The position numbers and the translations under genes were made by a program. The notes under the pieces were generated by a model. It was not told the DNA's origin. It did no database searches and saw only the letters and a program-made list of their open reading frames with translations. A stretch of 64,000 nt of DNA, taken from NCBI RefSeq assembly GCF_019431375.1, contig NZ_CP080267.1, positions 3,594,501 to 3,658,500 on the forward strand, in the 5' to 3' direction. Positions 8,845 through 17,408 of this stretch are shown one piece after another; the stretch's first letter is position 1; each line of letters opens with the position of its first letter. Source of the stretch: Alcanivorax sp. GTDB taxonomy: Bacteria; Pseudomonadota; Gammaproteobacteria; Pseudomonadales; Alcanivoracaceae.

Positions 8845-8988
8845 CAGTTAACAGTTAACAGTGAATAGTTAACAGCGAAAACAATGTGTGCTGCTGCTCG
8901 GGCCTGGATAAGCCCACAGTAACAGCCCTTCGAGGCATGTGGTACTTGATTTTTTAGCTGTTCACTATTCACTGTTAACGATTAACGG
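8845..8988. repeat. Heptad-armed palindromic element B (YAGTKAA type)
   Basis: A 144-bp intergenic element. Left arm: CAGTTAA, CAGTTAA, CAGTGAA, TAGTTAA, then cap CAGCGAA. Right arm, as reverse complement from the outside: CCGTTAA, TCGTTAA, CAGTGAA, TAGTGAA, cap CAGCTAA. The right end is 4 bp from the ptsO stop codon; the left end is 8 bp from the mgtE start. The interior shows only a weak GGGC/GCCC hairpin. The order of left-arm units is identical to element D. Confidence 0.85.
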
Positions 8989-8992
8989 CTTT

Positions 8993-9262
8993 TTACTCTT
9001 CTTCATCAAAGCGGCGGGCGAACAGATCGGTGAGTTCTTCCATGGCGGCGGTTTCATCGTTGCCGTCGACCTGAAAGGTGACGCTGGTGCCCTTGGCGGC
9101 GCCAAGCATCAGCAGCCCCATGATGCTTTTGGCATCGATGGGTTTGCCGTTATGAATGACGTGAATGCGGCTTTCATAGCGTGAAGCCACGCTGACCACC
9201 TTGGCGGCAGCACGGGCATGCAGGCCAAGCTTGTTGATGATATCCAGTTGTTTTTCGATCAT
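8993..9262 (-). CDS. ptsO: Nitrogen-PTS phosphocarrier NPr
   Basis: 89 residues of the HPr family. The phosphorylatable histidine is in GLHARAA (H15), and the region KSIMGLLMLGAAKG around the second conserved site is typical of NPr rather than sugar-PTS HPr. It receives phosphate from EI-Ntr and passes it to PtsN (encoded two genes upstream), a regulatory phosphorelay linked to nitrogen, potassium and envelope control. It follows rapZ by 8 bp in the conserved rpoN-hpf-ptsN-rapZ-ptsO order. Confidence 0.93.
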   Translation of the reverse strand: MIEKQLDIINKLGLHARAAAKVVSVASRYESRIHVIHNGKPIDAKSIMGLLMLGAAKGTSVTFQVDGNDETAAMEELTDLFARRFDEEE

Positions 9263-9270
9263 TGCGTGGC

Positions 9271-10122
9271 TTAATCCAGTTCGCGGTGGCGGACCTGCAG
9301 GGTGGTGCCCTCATCGCGTAACCGTTTTGCCAGTTGCTCGGTAATGAATACCGAACGATGGCGGCCACCGGTGCAGCCAATGGCCACAGTCACATAACTG
9401 CGATCGCTGTCGGCAAAGGCCGGAAGCCAACGCTGAACAAAGCGATGAATGTCATCGAGCATGTCGTGGCTGGCCTGATGCTGCTGGAGAAAATCGATGA
9501 TGGCGTCATCGCGGCCGGTAAAGGGCCGCAGGTCGGCCCGCCAGTGGGGGTTGGGCAGTACCCGCACGTCAAACACCAGATCGGCATCGTTGGGCAGGCC
9601 GTTCTTGAAGCCGAAGGATTCCAGTTGCAGGGACAGGGCGGCGCTGCGATTGGCTACCCGCTCGCGCATCAGGTTGCGCAGGCTGTGAACATCATAGTTG
9701 CTGGTATCGATCACCAGGTCGGCACGCAGGCGAATATTGGACAGCAATTCCCGCTCGTGCTGGATGGCTGCCTCCACGGAGCCTTGCTGAGCGCCCAGGG
9801 GGTGACGCCGCCGGGTGGCACTGAAGCGCTTCAGCAGAGTGTTGTCGTCCGCATCCAGATAAATAATTTCGGTTTTTACCTGCTGCAGGTGAAGCGCATC
9901 CAGGATGGCGTCAAAGGCCAACAACTGGGTCGGCAGGTTGCGGGCATCAATGCCTACCGCCGCTCGCTCTATGGGGAGCTCACCCTGGTCAAGTTGTTCC
10001 GCTAGTGTTGGGAGCATGCCCACCGGCAAGTTGTCGACGCAGTAGTAGCTCTGGTCTTCCATGGCTTGTAGCGCGGTGGTTTTTCCCGAGCCGGATCGAC
10101 CGCTGATAATGGTGAGTTTCAT
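9271..10122 (-). CDS. rapZ: RNase adapter protein RapZ
   Basis: 283 residues with an N-terminal P-loop (SGRSGSGKTTALQ), a DNLP segment, and the C-terminal RapZ domain containing CTGGRHRSV. In E. coli RapZ binds glucosamine-6-phosphate and directs RNase E to the small RNA GlmZ; in other bacteria its partner RNA is not known. The neighbourhood (ptsN upstream, ptsO downstream) is the standard one. A 109-bp gap separates it from ptsN, with no clear terminator. Confidence 0.95.
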   Translation of the reverse strand: MKLTIISGRSGSGKTTALQAMEDQSYYCVDNLPVGMLPTLAEQLDQGELPIERAAVGIDARNLPTQLLAFDAILDALHLQQVKTEIIYLDADDNTLLKRFSATRRRHPLGAQQGSVEAAIQHERELLSNIRLRADLVIDTSNYDVHSLRNLMRERVANRSAALSLQLESFGFKNGLPNDADLVFDVRVLPNPHWRADLRPFTGRDDAIIDFLQQHQASHDMLDDIHRFVQRWLPAFADSDRSYVTVAIGCTGGRHRSVFITEQLAKRLRDEGTTLQVRHRELD

Positions 10123-10231
10123 GGTCGTACCGCTTGCACGCTATTGGCGGCACGTTGGCACGTCACATCGATAAACGAGAGGGTATCGTGGGTGTGTCGG
10201 GCGGTGATGCCTGAAGGTGTGTTGCGTTGCT

Positions 10232-10705
10232 TCATGATGCCAGTCGCAGCTCCGCTTCGGATTCCACGGCAGTGTGATAAAGGTGGTGGTCGTCCTTGCT
10301 CAGTCGCAGCTCGGCACGGTAGTCGTCGTCGTTGAACAGGGACGCCAAGTGGCTGAGCGTTTTCAGGTGCTGTTCCGGGTTTTCCTGGGGAACCAGCAGC
10401 ACAAACACCAGATCCACCGGGCGACCGTCAACGGCGTCAAAATCGATGGGGGTCGACAGTTTCAGCAGCAGCCCGATGGGTTGCTGGCAGTGACCAAGAC
10501 GACAGTGAGGTATAGCGATGCCTTCACCGATGCCCGTGGAGCCCAGCTTTTCCCGGGCTACCAGGGCATCGAAGACCTCCTGTTCGTTGAGGCTGTCGCA
10601 GCCGGCCGCGGCCAGCTGCGCAACCTGGTCCAGCAGCTGTTTCTTGCTGCTGGCCTGCACCTCGCTATGGGTGCGTGCTTCGGTGAGTAGTTCGCGAACT
10701 CGCAT
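10232..10705 (-). CDS. ptsN: Nitrogen regulatory EIIA (PtsN)
   Basis: 157 residues from the ATG that begins MRVRELLTEA. A longer open frame exists upstream but has no family similarity and would run into hpf. The EIIA-type fold is recognisable, with the phosphorylated histidine in AIPHCRLG (H67) and the C-terminal HLASLFNDDDYRAEL. It is the terminal acceptor of the PTS-Ntr relay and in other species controls K+ transport and stress sigma activity by protein contact. Encoded 16 bp after hpf. Confidence 0.95.
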   Translation of the reverse strand: MRVRELLTEARTHSEVQASSKKQLLDQVAQLAAAGCDSLNEQEVFDALVAREKLGSTGIGEGIAIPHCRLGHCQQPIGLLLKLSTPIDFDAVDGRPVDLVFVLLVPQENPEQHLKTLSHLASLFNDDDYRAELRLSKDDHHLYHTAVESEAELRLAS

Positions 10706-10721
10706 AATTGTCGCTTTGGGG

Positions 10722-11021
10722 TCAGTGGCCGTGTTTGTGGCTGACGGCCTTTTCCTTGTGTTTGAGGATCTGACGGTCAAGCTTGTCCGTCAGCTTGTCG
10801 ATGGCAGCGTACATGTCCACTGCTTCAGCGGTGGCGAAGACGTCGGCCCCGGAGATATGGATGGTGGATTCCGCCTTGTGGGTCTTGGGTTCCGGGGAAA
10901 GAATCACCTGGACACTGGTAATCTGATCAAAATGCCGTTCAAGACGGGAGAATTTGTCTCCTACGTAGGCTCGCAAAGCGTCGGTAATTTCCAGGTGATG
11001 ACCGCTGATATTAATTTGCAT
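10722..11021 (-). CDS. hpf: Ribosome hibernation promoting factor
   Basis: 99 residues, the short HPF form lacking the C-terminal dimerisation domain. Starts MQINISGHHLEITDAL and contains KTHKAESTIHISG, typical of HPF/YhbH. It binds the 30S decoding region in stationary phase; short HPF works with RMF to make 100S particles. It ends with a His/Lys-rich tail (KAVSHKHGH). Position directly after rpoN is conserved across gammaproteobacteria. Confidence 0.95.
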   Translation of the reverse strand: MQINISGHHLEITDALRAYVGDKFSRLERHFDQITSVQVILSPEPKTHKAESTIHISGADVFATAEAVDMYAAIDKLTDKLDRQILKHKEKAVSHKHGH

Positions 11022-11060
11022 GGCTGGCTCCTTTACCTGCTCGTTGGGCCGTCCCGGCGC

Positions 11061-12527
11061 CTACACCAAACGCTTGCGGGCGCTGGATGACGGTATTCTC
11101 ATCGCCTCACGATACTTGGCGACTGTCCGGCGCGCCACGTTGATCCCCTGCTCGTTCAACAAGCTGGCAAGCTTGTTGTCGCTGAGCGGTTTGCGGGGGT
11201 TCTCGGCAGCGACCAGCTTCTTAATAATGGCACGAATAGCGGTGGAGGAACACTCACCGCCGCCGTCTGTTCCCACGTGGCTGGAGAAGAAATACTTAAG
11301 CTCAAAGACGCCGCGGGGTGTCATCATATATTTCTGGTTGGTGACCCGACTGATGGTCGATTCGTGCATCTCGACGGCATCGGCAATGTCGGCCAGAACC
11401 AGGGGTTTCATGGCTTCTTCCCCATAGTCGAAGAAGTCCTGCTGGACTTCAACAATGCGGGTGGCCACCTTCAGCAGGGTGTCGTGGCGGCTTTGCAGGC
11501 TCTTGATGAACCACTTGGCTTCCTGCACGCAGTTGCGCAGGTACTGGCCATCCTCGCCCCCGGCCTTGCGGGCCATGGAGGCGTACTGCTGCTGCAGGTT
11601 GACCTTGGGCAGTACCTCCTCGTTCAGGCTTACCTGCCAGTGGCCCTGATGCTGGCGCACAATCACGTCCGGTACCGCATAATCCACCTGGCTCTCACCG
11701 ATCTGTTCGCCAGGGGCAGGGTCCAGGGTGCGCAACAGGGAGAGGGCGTCGAGCAGGTTCTCCTCGCTGATCTGCAGCACCCGGCGCAGGGCCGCATAAT
11801 CGTGTTTTTCCAGCAGCTCCAGATGCTCCAGAAGGGCCAGGGCATAGTCCAGGAAGGGAGTGTCTGTGGGTAACTGACGCAGCTGAACACGCAGGCAATC
11901 GGCCAGATCCAGGCTGGCCACCCCTACGGGATCGAATTGCTGCAGGCGATGCTGGACGGCCAGTACTTCGTCGGCTTCCAGCTCGTCACCTTCGGTGAGC
12001 AGGTCATCCTGGGCGTTCATCATCGCCACGATGTCGTCCACGGTAACGGTCAGATAGCCGCGATCGTCCAGGGATTCGATAATGGTCATGGCGATGATGC
12101 GGTCCACATCGCTCATGGGGGTCAGATTCAGTTGCCAGAGCAGATGGTCCTGCAGGTTGCCGGCCACGCTATGTCGCTGCTGCCAGTCGTCGGCATCGTC
12201 GGGTAGGGCGGCGGAGGCGCTTCTGGTCTGGCCGGAATAGACATCGTCCCATTCCGTTTCGATGCCGGGTTCGCCGTCCACGAACTCTTCCAGGGCATCG
12301 TCCCGCTCGGTATCCAGCTCCTGGTCGTCCTGACGTTCTTCGTCAATGTCAGGCAGGGATTCGTCACCGAAATCGTCGGCCAGCTCCAGCAAAGGGTTGC
12401 TTTCCACGGCCTGCTGTATCTCCTGGCGGAGGTCCAGCGTGGACAGCTGCAAAAGGCGAATGGCCTGCTGCAGCTGAGGAGTCATGGTCAGCTGCTGGCC
12501 GATTTGTAGTTGTAGGCTTGGCTTCAT
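11061..12527 (-). CDS. rpoN: RNA polymerase sigma-54 factor
   Basis: 488 residues. Region I is present at the N-terminus (QLTMTPQLQQAIRLLQLS), followed by an acidic linker rich in Asp/Glu (about residues 45-110), the core-binding domain, and the C-terminal RpoN box ARRTVAKYRE that reads the -24 element. All parts needed for an activator-dependent sigma factor are intact. It is upstream of hpf-ptsN-rapZ-ptsO and downstream of lptB, from which it is separated by heptad element C. Confidence 0.97.
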   Translation of the reverse strand: MKPSLQLQIGQQLTMTPQLQQAIRLLQLSTLDLRQEIQQAVESNPLLELADDFGDESLPDIDEERQDDQELDTERDDALEEFVDGEPGIETEWDDVYSGQTRSASAALPDDADDWQQRHSVAGNLQDHLLWQLNLTPMSDVDRIIAMTIIESLDDRGYLTVTVDDIVAMMNAQDDLLTEGDELEADEVLAVQHRLQQFDPVGVASLDLADCLRVQLRQLPTDTPFLDYALALLEHLELLEKHDYAALRRVLQISEENLLDALSLLRTLDPAPGEQIGESQVDYAVPDVIVRQHQGHWQVSLNEEVLPKVNLQQQYASMARKAGGEDGQYLRNCVQEAKWFIKSLQSRHDTLLKVATRIVEVQQDFFDYGEEAMKPLVLADIADAVEMHESTISRVTNQKYMMTPRGVFELKYFFSSHVGTDGGGECSSTAIRAIIKKLVAAENPRKPLSDNKLASLLNEQGINVARRTVAKYREAMRIPSSSARKRLV

Positions 12528-12624
12528 ACTGCTCAGGCTGGTCGGTCCCCAAAACCTGAGAATAGCAGTCTATCTGTAAGACAAGCAATATTTGTGCCAA
12601 GGGTTGTTGTGTGCTAGGAGGAGG

Positions 12625-12778
12625 GAGTTAACAGTGAACAGTTAATAGTTAACAGCGCGCGATCTTAGGCGTGGCGCCGTTTGGGTGCAGGCAGCCGCGT
12701 CTAGGGCTTGTGCGCGGCTGCGGGGCTTGAAAGACAGAAAGTCTGCCTCGCGAACTGTTCACTATTAACTATTCACTG
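12625..12778. repeat. Heptad-armed palindromic element C (YAGTKAA type)
   Basis: 154 bp between lptB and rpoN. Left arm: GAGTTAA, CAGTGAA, CAGTTAA, TAGTTAA, cap CAGCGCG. Right arm as reverse complement: CAGTGAA, TAGTTAA, TAGTGAA, cap CAGTTCG. The core has a GCAGCCGCG/CGCGGCTGC hairpin. The right end lies 4 bp after the lptB stop codon, so on the coding strand the lptB message would read straight into the element before reaching rpoN. Confidence 0.85.
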
Positions 12779-12782
12779 CCTT

Positions 12783-13508
12783 TTACAGCCTGAAGTCCGC
12801 CCCCAGATACACATCCCGTACCTGCTGGTTACCGAGAATGGTATCCGCATCGCCGGAGGCGATGATGTGGCCGGCGCTGACAATGTAGGCGGTGTCGCAG
12901 ATATCCAGGGTTTCGCGCACGTTGTGGTCGGTAATCAGTACGCCGATGCCGCGTTCTTTCAGATGGCGGATAATGCCCTTGATGTCGTTCACGGAAATCG
13001 GATCCACCCCGGCGAAGGGCTCATCCAGCAGAATGAAATCCGGGTCGGTGGCCAGGCCACGGGCGATTTCCGCCCGGCGCCGCTCGCCGCCGGACAGGCT
13101 CATTCCCAGGGAATCGCGAATGTGGGTGATATGGAATTCCTTGAGCAGGCTTTCCATGCGCTCGTGACGTTCCGCCTTGCTCAGCTCCTTGCGGGTTTCC
13201 AGGATCGCCATGATGTTTTCTTCCACGGTCAGGCGGCGAAAGATGCTGGCTTCCTGGGGCAGATAGCCGATGCCGCGCTGGGCGCGGCCATGCATGGGCA
13301 GATGGGTGATGTCTGCCTCGTTGATATCGATTCGCCCTGCGTCCGCTTCCACCAGGCCCACGATCATGTAAAAGCAGGTGGTCTTGCCGGCGCCATTTGG
13401 ACCGAGCAAACCGACGATCTGGCCGGCTTCCACGTCCAGGGAGACATCTTCGATAACCCGGCGGCCCTTATAGCTTTTTGCCAGGTGGTGGGCGCGTAAA
13501 TGGCTCAT
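12783..13508 (-). CDS. lptB: LPS export ABC transporter ATPase LptB
   Basis: 241 residues. Walker A GLLGPNGAGKTTCFYM, signature LSGGERRR, Walker B FILLDEPFAGVDP and the switch His in ITDHNVRET are all present. LptB2 powers extraction of LPS from the inner membrane with LptFG. Its ATG overlaps the lptA stop by 4 bases, in the conserved kdsD-kdsC-lptC-lptA-lptB order. lptF and lptG are not in this window. Confidence 0.97.
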   Translation of the reverse strand: MSHLRAHHLAKSYKGRRVIEDVSLDVEAGQIVGLLGPNGAGKTTCFYMIVGLVEADAGRIDINEADITHLPMHGRAQRGIGYLPQEASIFRRLTVEENIMAILETRKELSKAERHERMESLLKEFHITHIRDSLGMSLSGGERRRAEIARGLATDPDFILLDEPFAGVDPISVNDIKGIIRHLKERGIGVLITDHNVRETLDICDTAYIVSAGHIIASGDADTILGNQQVRDVYLGADFRL

Positions 13509-14071
13509 TGGGTGTTTGGCTCCGCCTCGGGGGAGGGCTCTTCGGGCGCCTCGCCGTTTTCATTGTCGTCTGCGGGTGGGGCTTGCTCGGGTGTCTGGTT
13601 CTCGGCCGGGATCACCAGTCGCACCCGCTTGTCGCCTTCACTACTGGCGTCTACTCGCTTGGAGTCCAGACTGTATTCCACTTTGGCGCCTTCGAAGGTG
13701 TTGCCCAGGTGCTCAATATAGGCGTCTCCGGTGAGGACCAGGGTGCGTTTGCGGATGTCGTAGACCAGGTTGTTAGCGTGGGCCTGCAGGTCCTTGCCTT
13801 CTTCCATGCGCACCGGGGTGCCGGAGGCTTCCACGCGGGTCAGTTCGCCATTGCGGGTATACAGGCGCATTTCGTCGGCAAACAGTTTGCGTTTTCCCTG
13901 GACCAGTTCCACATTGCCCCGGTAAAGACCGCTGCCCGCGTCCTGTTCGAAGCGTCCGGAATCCGCGGTCACGGATACCGGCACCTGCGGGGCGGCCACG
14001 GCACTGATCGGCAAGGCAACAGCCAAGGCGATAAGGCTGGAGGCACTAAGAAGCCGGCGCATCAAACTCAC
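13505..14071 (-). CDS. lptA: LPS transport periplasmic protein LptA
   Basis: 188 residues with a signal peptide ending ISAVAAP, then the OstA-like beta-jellyroll (VTADSGRFEQDAGSGLYRGNV) and an acidic Pro/Glu-rich tail of about 35 residues. LptA forms the periplasmic bridge carrying LPS to LptD. A GTG start is chosen because AAGGAG lies six bases upstream of it; an in-frame ATG three codons later has worse spacing. It overlaps lptC by 26 bases and lptB by 4. The acidic tail is longer than in E. coli LptA. Confidence 0.93.
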   Translation of the reverse strand: MSLMRRLLSASSLIALAVALPISAVAAPQVPVSVTADSGRFEQDAGSGLYRGNVELVQGKRKLFADEMRLYTRNGELTRVEASGTPVRMEEGKDLQAHANNLVYDIRKRTLVLTGDAYIEHLGNTFEGAKVEYSLDSKRVDASSEGDKRVRLVIPAENQTPEQAPPADDNENGEAPEEPSPEAEPNTQ

Positions 14072-14603
14072 TCTTTACTCCTTGCTCAAGGGTCAGAATG
14101 CCCTTGTCGAGATCGGCCTCCAGCGCGCCTGCGCGGGTTTTGCCGGATTCAAATTCCAGGTCCACACTGCCGGGAGAGCTGGCGATATTGGTGTCGCTAC
14201 GAAAGCGCAACTCCTGGGTGTCCAGGGTGATTTTCTGTTGCTGGTTGCGGGCTTTTACGTCGCCGGAGAATACAATCAGATCGCCATTTTCCTGGACCAA
14301 CCCTTGTTCACTAACGATGGTCCAGCTTCCCTTGTCGTTGGCCATTTCCAGCTCGGGCTGCTGCATTTCCGTGAGCGGGTTGTGGTCATACTGGGTCAGG
14401 GTCTCGGCGGTCAGATAGTACTGGAGACTGCCGTCCTCTTCACTAAAAGCCCGTGCGGTTATGCTTTTGGCGACAATTGCGGGCGCGGTGAGGATGCCGT
14501 CTTCCTGCCCGGGCAAGGTGTCATCCCACTCGTGCAGGGTCATCAGCATCACCAGACCCAGCATCAGGATGCCGGTGGCGCTGAGCAGGCCCTGGCGCTT
14601 CAT
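14046..14603 (-). CDS. lptC: LPS export protein LptC
   Basis: 185 residues: one N-terminal membrane anchor (LLSATGILMLGLVMLM) followed by a periplasmic LptC/YrbK beta-jellyroll. LptC sits with LptB2FG and passes LPS to LptA. The start overlaps the kdsC stop by 4 bases. Sequence conservation in this family is low, so the call rests on the size, the anchor, the jellyroll pattern and the fixed gene order. Confidence 0.92.
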   Translation of the reverse strand: MKRQGLLSATGILMLGLVMLMTLHEWDDTLPGQEDGILTAPAIVAKSITARAFSEEDGSLQYYLTAETLTQYDHNPLTEMQQPELEMANDKGSWTIVSEQGLVQENGDLIVFSGDVKARNQQQKITLDTQELRFRSDTNIASSPGSVDLEFESGKTRAGALEADLDKGILTLEQGVKSEFDAPAS

Positions 14604-15103
14604 GCCGGGCTCCGTTGCGCCAGAATGGCGTCGCAGATTTCTCGCACCGCGCCTTCACCGCCGCGCCGCTCGGTAATATGGTCGGCGGCTTCCTTGGCGC
14701 AGTCGTGGGCATTGGCCGGGGCAAAGCTGAGCTGGGCCCAGTGCAGGGCGCTCACATCCGGTTCGTCATCGCCGGCATAGCCGGTCTCGCTGGCGGCGAT
14801 GCCCAGCTGTTCGGCCAGGTCGGCCAGGGCCACGCCCTTGTCTTCGCGGCCCTGGATCACATGGGCGATTCCCAGGTCGGCGGCACGCCTGGCCACCATG
14901 GGCGTGTTGCGGCCGGTAATAATGGCCAGGGTGACGCCGCTGGCGGCCAGTTTCTTCAGTCCGTGGCCGTCCAGGGTATTAAAGACCTTGATGGTCTCGC
15001 CTTCCGGGCTGAAGTAGATGCGACCGTCGGTCATCACTCCATCCACATCAAAGGCCATCAGGCGCAGATTCTGCGCATCAACGGAGGACAGTTGCATAGG
15101 CAT
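14600..15103 (-). CDS. kdsC: Kdo-8-phosphate phosphatase KdsC
   Basis: 167 residues of the HAD superfamily without a cap domain. Motif I is FDVDGVMTDG, motif II ITGRNTP, and motif IV GYAGDDEPD. It removes phosphate from Kdo-8-P, giving Kdo for LPS inner core. Directly follows kdsD with no gap. The GDDEPD at motif IV replaces the more common GDDLPD, a mild variation that keeps the metal-binding aspartates. Confidence 0.95.
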   Translation of the reverse strand: MPMQLSSVDAQNLRLMAFDVDGVMTDGRIYFSPEGETIKVFNTLDGHGLKKLAASGVTLAIITGRNTPMVARRAADLGIAHVIQGREDKGVALADLAEQLGIAASETGYAGDDEPDVSALHWAQLSFAPANAHDCAKEAADHITERRGGEGAVREICDAILAQRSPA

Positions 15104-16072
15104 CTACACCACTCCGGCCCGCAGTAGATCTTGCATGTTGAAGGCGCCCAGAGGCTTGTGGTCCTTGTCACAGACCATCAGGCCATTGATTTTGCGGGTT
15201 TCCATGATCTGCAGGGCCTCAGCGGCAAGGTGGCCGGGTTCGATGGTGATCGGCTGAGCCACCATCACCTCGTCGATGGTGGCCTTGCGGATGTCGATGT
15301 CGCGATCCAGCATGCGGCGCAGATCGCCATCCGTAAAGATGCCGGCCAGGGTGCCGTCTTCCCGGGTGATGGCGGTCATGCCCAGCCCCTTGCGGGTCAT
15401 TTCCAGCAGCGCTTCGCTGAGCGAGGTGCCGCTGGCGACTACCGGCAGCTGTTCGCCGGCGTGCATGATGTCGTCCACTTTCAGCAGCAGGCGTCGGCCC
15501 AGGCTGCCGCCGGGGTGGCTCATGGCGAAATCTTCGGGGGTGAAACCGCGCGCTTCCAGCAGGGCGATGGCCAGGGCGTCGCCCATGGCCAGTGCTGCGG
15601 TGGTGGAAGAGGTGGGGGCCAGATTGTGCGGACAGGCTTCTTCGCTGACCGCCACGGTCAGGTGCACATCAGAGAGTTGTGCCAGGGCAGATTGCGGGCG
15701 GCCGGTCATGCCGATCAGGGCGGTGCCCTTGCGCTTGATCACCGGCAGGATGGCCAGCACTTCGGCAGTTTCGCCGGAGTTGGACAGGGCCAGCACCACA
15801 TCGTCCGGGGTGATCATGCCCAGGTCGCCGTGGGAGGCTTCGCCTGGGTGAACAAAGAAAGAAGGCGTGCCGGTGCTGGCCAGGGTAGCTGCCAGTTTGC
15901 TGCCCACATGGCCACTTTTCCCCATGCCGGTGACGATGACACGTCCGCGGGCGCCGAGCATCAGGTCGCAGGCGGCGGAAAAACTGTCATCCAGGCTGTC
16001 TTTCAGGGTCTCTACGGCTCTGGCTTCAATGTCCAGTACCCGCCGGCCTACGCCGATGTGGTCATGACTCAT
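15104..16072 (-). CDS. kdsD: Arabinose-5-phosphate isomerase KdsD
   Basis: 322 residues: N-terminal SIS domain (VTGMGKSGHVGSKLAATLAS) and two C-terminal CBS domains (VDDIMHAGEQLPVV onward). It converts ribulose-5-P to arabinose-5-P, the first step of Kdo synthesis. First gene of the leftward kdsD-kdsC-lptC-lptA-lptB operon; the promoter should lie in the 272-bp divergent region before mlaC. Confidence 0.96.
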   Translation of the reverse strand: MSHDHIGVGRRVLDIEARAVETLKDSLDDSFSAACDLMLGARGRVIVTGMGKSGHVGSKLAATLASTGTPSFFVHPGEASHGDLGMITPDDVVLALSNSGETAEVLAILPVIKRKGTALIGMTGRPQSALAQLSDVHLTVAVSEEACPHNLAPTSSTTAALAMGDALAIALLEARGFTPEDFAMSHPGGSLGRRLLLKVDDIMHAGEQLPVVASGTSLSEALLEMTRKGLGMTAITREDGTLAGIFTDGDLRRMLDRDIDIRKATIDEVMVAQPITIEPGHLAAEALQIMETRKINGLMVCDKDHKPLGAFNMQDLLRAGVV

Positions 16073-16344
16073 TCAACTCTCCTCTGGTCGGGGCTGATTA
16101 TACATTGCTGAACCGGTCACGTTGACCCGAATTGTGTTAAGGCGCTTCTGAATAGCATCGTGATCGGGCTTTGTGGATGAGGCAGCGCCTGCTTGTGGTT
16201 TCGTAATGCTTTGCAAAATGGAGGCAACAGATCTGGAACCGTTATGGGCTTTGTGACTCCAATAAGGCAGACGCGGTTCAATGTGTTGCTGGACAGCAGC
16301 GGCATAAAACCGTAAAACCGCCGGACATCAACAGGGAGTTTTTT

Positions 16345-16989
16345 ATGCATTTGCAGCGTGTTATCCGGATCTGGCTGGCGATGGTGCTTACCGCCATGGC
16401 CACTTTGGCGGCGGCGGAAAGTGATCCGCGACAGGTGGTGATGGAGGCGGTGGAGCGCATGACCTCCCGCATTGAGGCAGAGCGTGAGCAGCTGGAAGCG
16501 GACCCGGATCGGGCCAAGGAGCTGGTGCGCGAGGAACTGGGTGATCTGGTGGACTTCAAGCGCATCACCCGCATGGTAATGGGGGATTATTTCGGGCCGT
16601 CCAGCAAGGAACAGAAGTACCGTTTTCTGGATGTGTTCAAGAACAGCCTGATCAACACCTATGCCTCCGGCATTACCCTTTATGAGGGTCAGAAGATTAC
16701 CACCCTGCCCATGCAGGAGGGAGATCGCAAAGGTGACTATGCACGGGTGCGCATGGAGGTGAAGACCAACTCCGGCAAGACGGTGCCGATTTATTACACC
16801 CTGTTCCTGCGGGATGATCAGTGGCGGGTGATCAACGTCTACGTCAATGGCCTGGATCTGCGTGATACCTTCCAGAGTCAGTTCGCCCAGGGCATGCAGC
16901 AGTACAACGACATCGATAAGGTAATCGACAACTGGTCCGCGGACGCCAAGATTGATGCTGGCATCGAGGATAGCGACCAGAAGAGCTGA
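16345..16989 (+). CDS. mlaC: Phospholipid-binding protein MlaC
   Basis: 214 residues with a signal peptide (VLTAMATLAAA), then the Tol_Tol_Ttg2 fold (DFKRITRMVMGDYF, RFLDVFKNSLINTYASG, WRVINVYVNGLDL). MlaC shuttles phospholipids between the outer-membrane MlaA complex and the inner-membrane MlaFEDB complex. In pseudomonads and enterics mlaF, mlaE and mlaD stand immediately upstream and mlaB downstream; here none of these is adjacent, so MlaC is encoded alone. RBS AGGGAG lies 7 bases before the ATG. Confidence 0.93.
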   Translation: MHLQRVIRIWLAMVLTAMATLAAAESDPRQVVMEAVERMTSRIEAEREQLEADPDRAKELVREELGDLVDFKRITRMVMGDYFGPSSKEQKYRFLDVFKNSLINTYASGITLYEGQKITTLPMQEGDRKGDYARVRMEVKTNSGKTVPIYYTLFLRDDQWRVINVYVNGLDLRDTFQSQFAQGMQQYNDIDKVIDNWSADAKIDAGIEDSDQKS

Positions 16990-17114
16990 TGGTTCCGGTG
17001 GTGCCGCCGTGGCAAGGGGGCGCCAGCTCGCGTATTATTGCCGTTTTACCGAGGAGCGGGTATTTGCCCGCTCCTTGCTGTTCGGGCCGCTGTCGGCCCC
17101 GATGAGGAGCGAAC

Positions 17115-17369
17115 ATGAATCCGGAAGAGGTAAAAGCGCTGGTCGAAGCCGGTTTTGACGATGCCGATGTGGCGGTGGAAGGCGGCGGCGACCGGTTCCA
17201 GATTCGCGTCATATCCACGGCCTTTGAAGGCCTGATGCCGGTGAAGAAGCAGCAACTGGTCTACGCCACCATCAACGAGCAGATCCAGAGCAACACTATC
17301 CACGCGGTGCAAATCATTACCTATACCCCCGCCGAGTGGGAAAAAGCCCAGAAAATGGGTATCGGCTGA
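17115..17369 (+). CDS. ibaG: BolA-family protein IbaG
   Basis: 84 residues of the BolA fold. FEGLMPVKKQQLVYATINEQI and the C-terminal HAVQIITYTPAEW match the IbaG (YrbA) subgroup, which always precedes murA. BolA proteins bind [2Fe-2S] monothiol glutaredoxins through His and Cys; a conserved His is visible near the C-terminus (H60). RBS GAGGAG is 6 bases upstream of ATG. 125 bp after mlaC, where mlaB would normally be. Confidence 0.93.
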   Translation: MNPEEVKALVEAGFDDADVAVEGGGDRFQIRVISTAFEGLMPVKKQQLVYATINEQIQSNTIHAVQIITYTPAEWEKAQKMGIG

Positions 17370-17408
17370 GGCATGCGCCCGGCCCTCTGACAAGTCTAGA
17401 GACAGTTC

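Noticed and set aside
8845..8988. Heptad arrays as CRISPR repeats
   Set aside because: Units are 7 bp, adjacent without spacers, and arranged as inverted arms; no cas gene is present.
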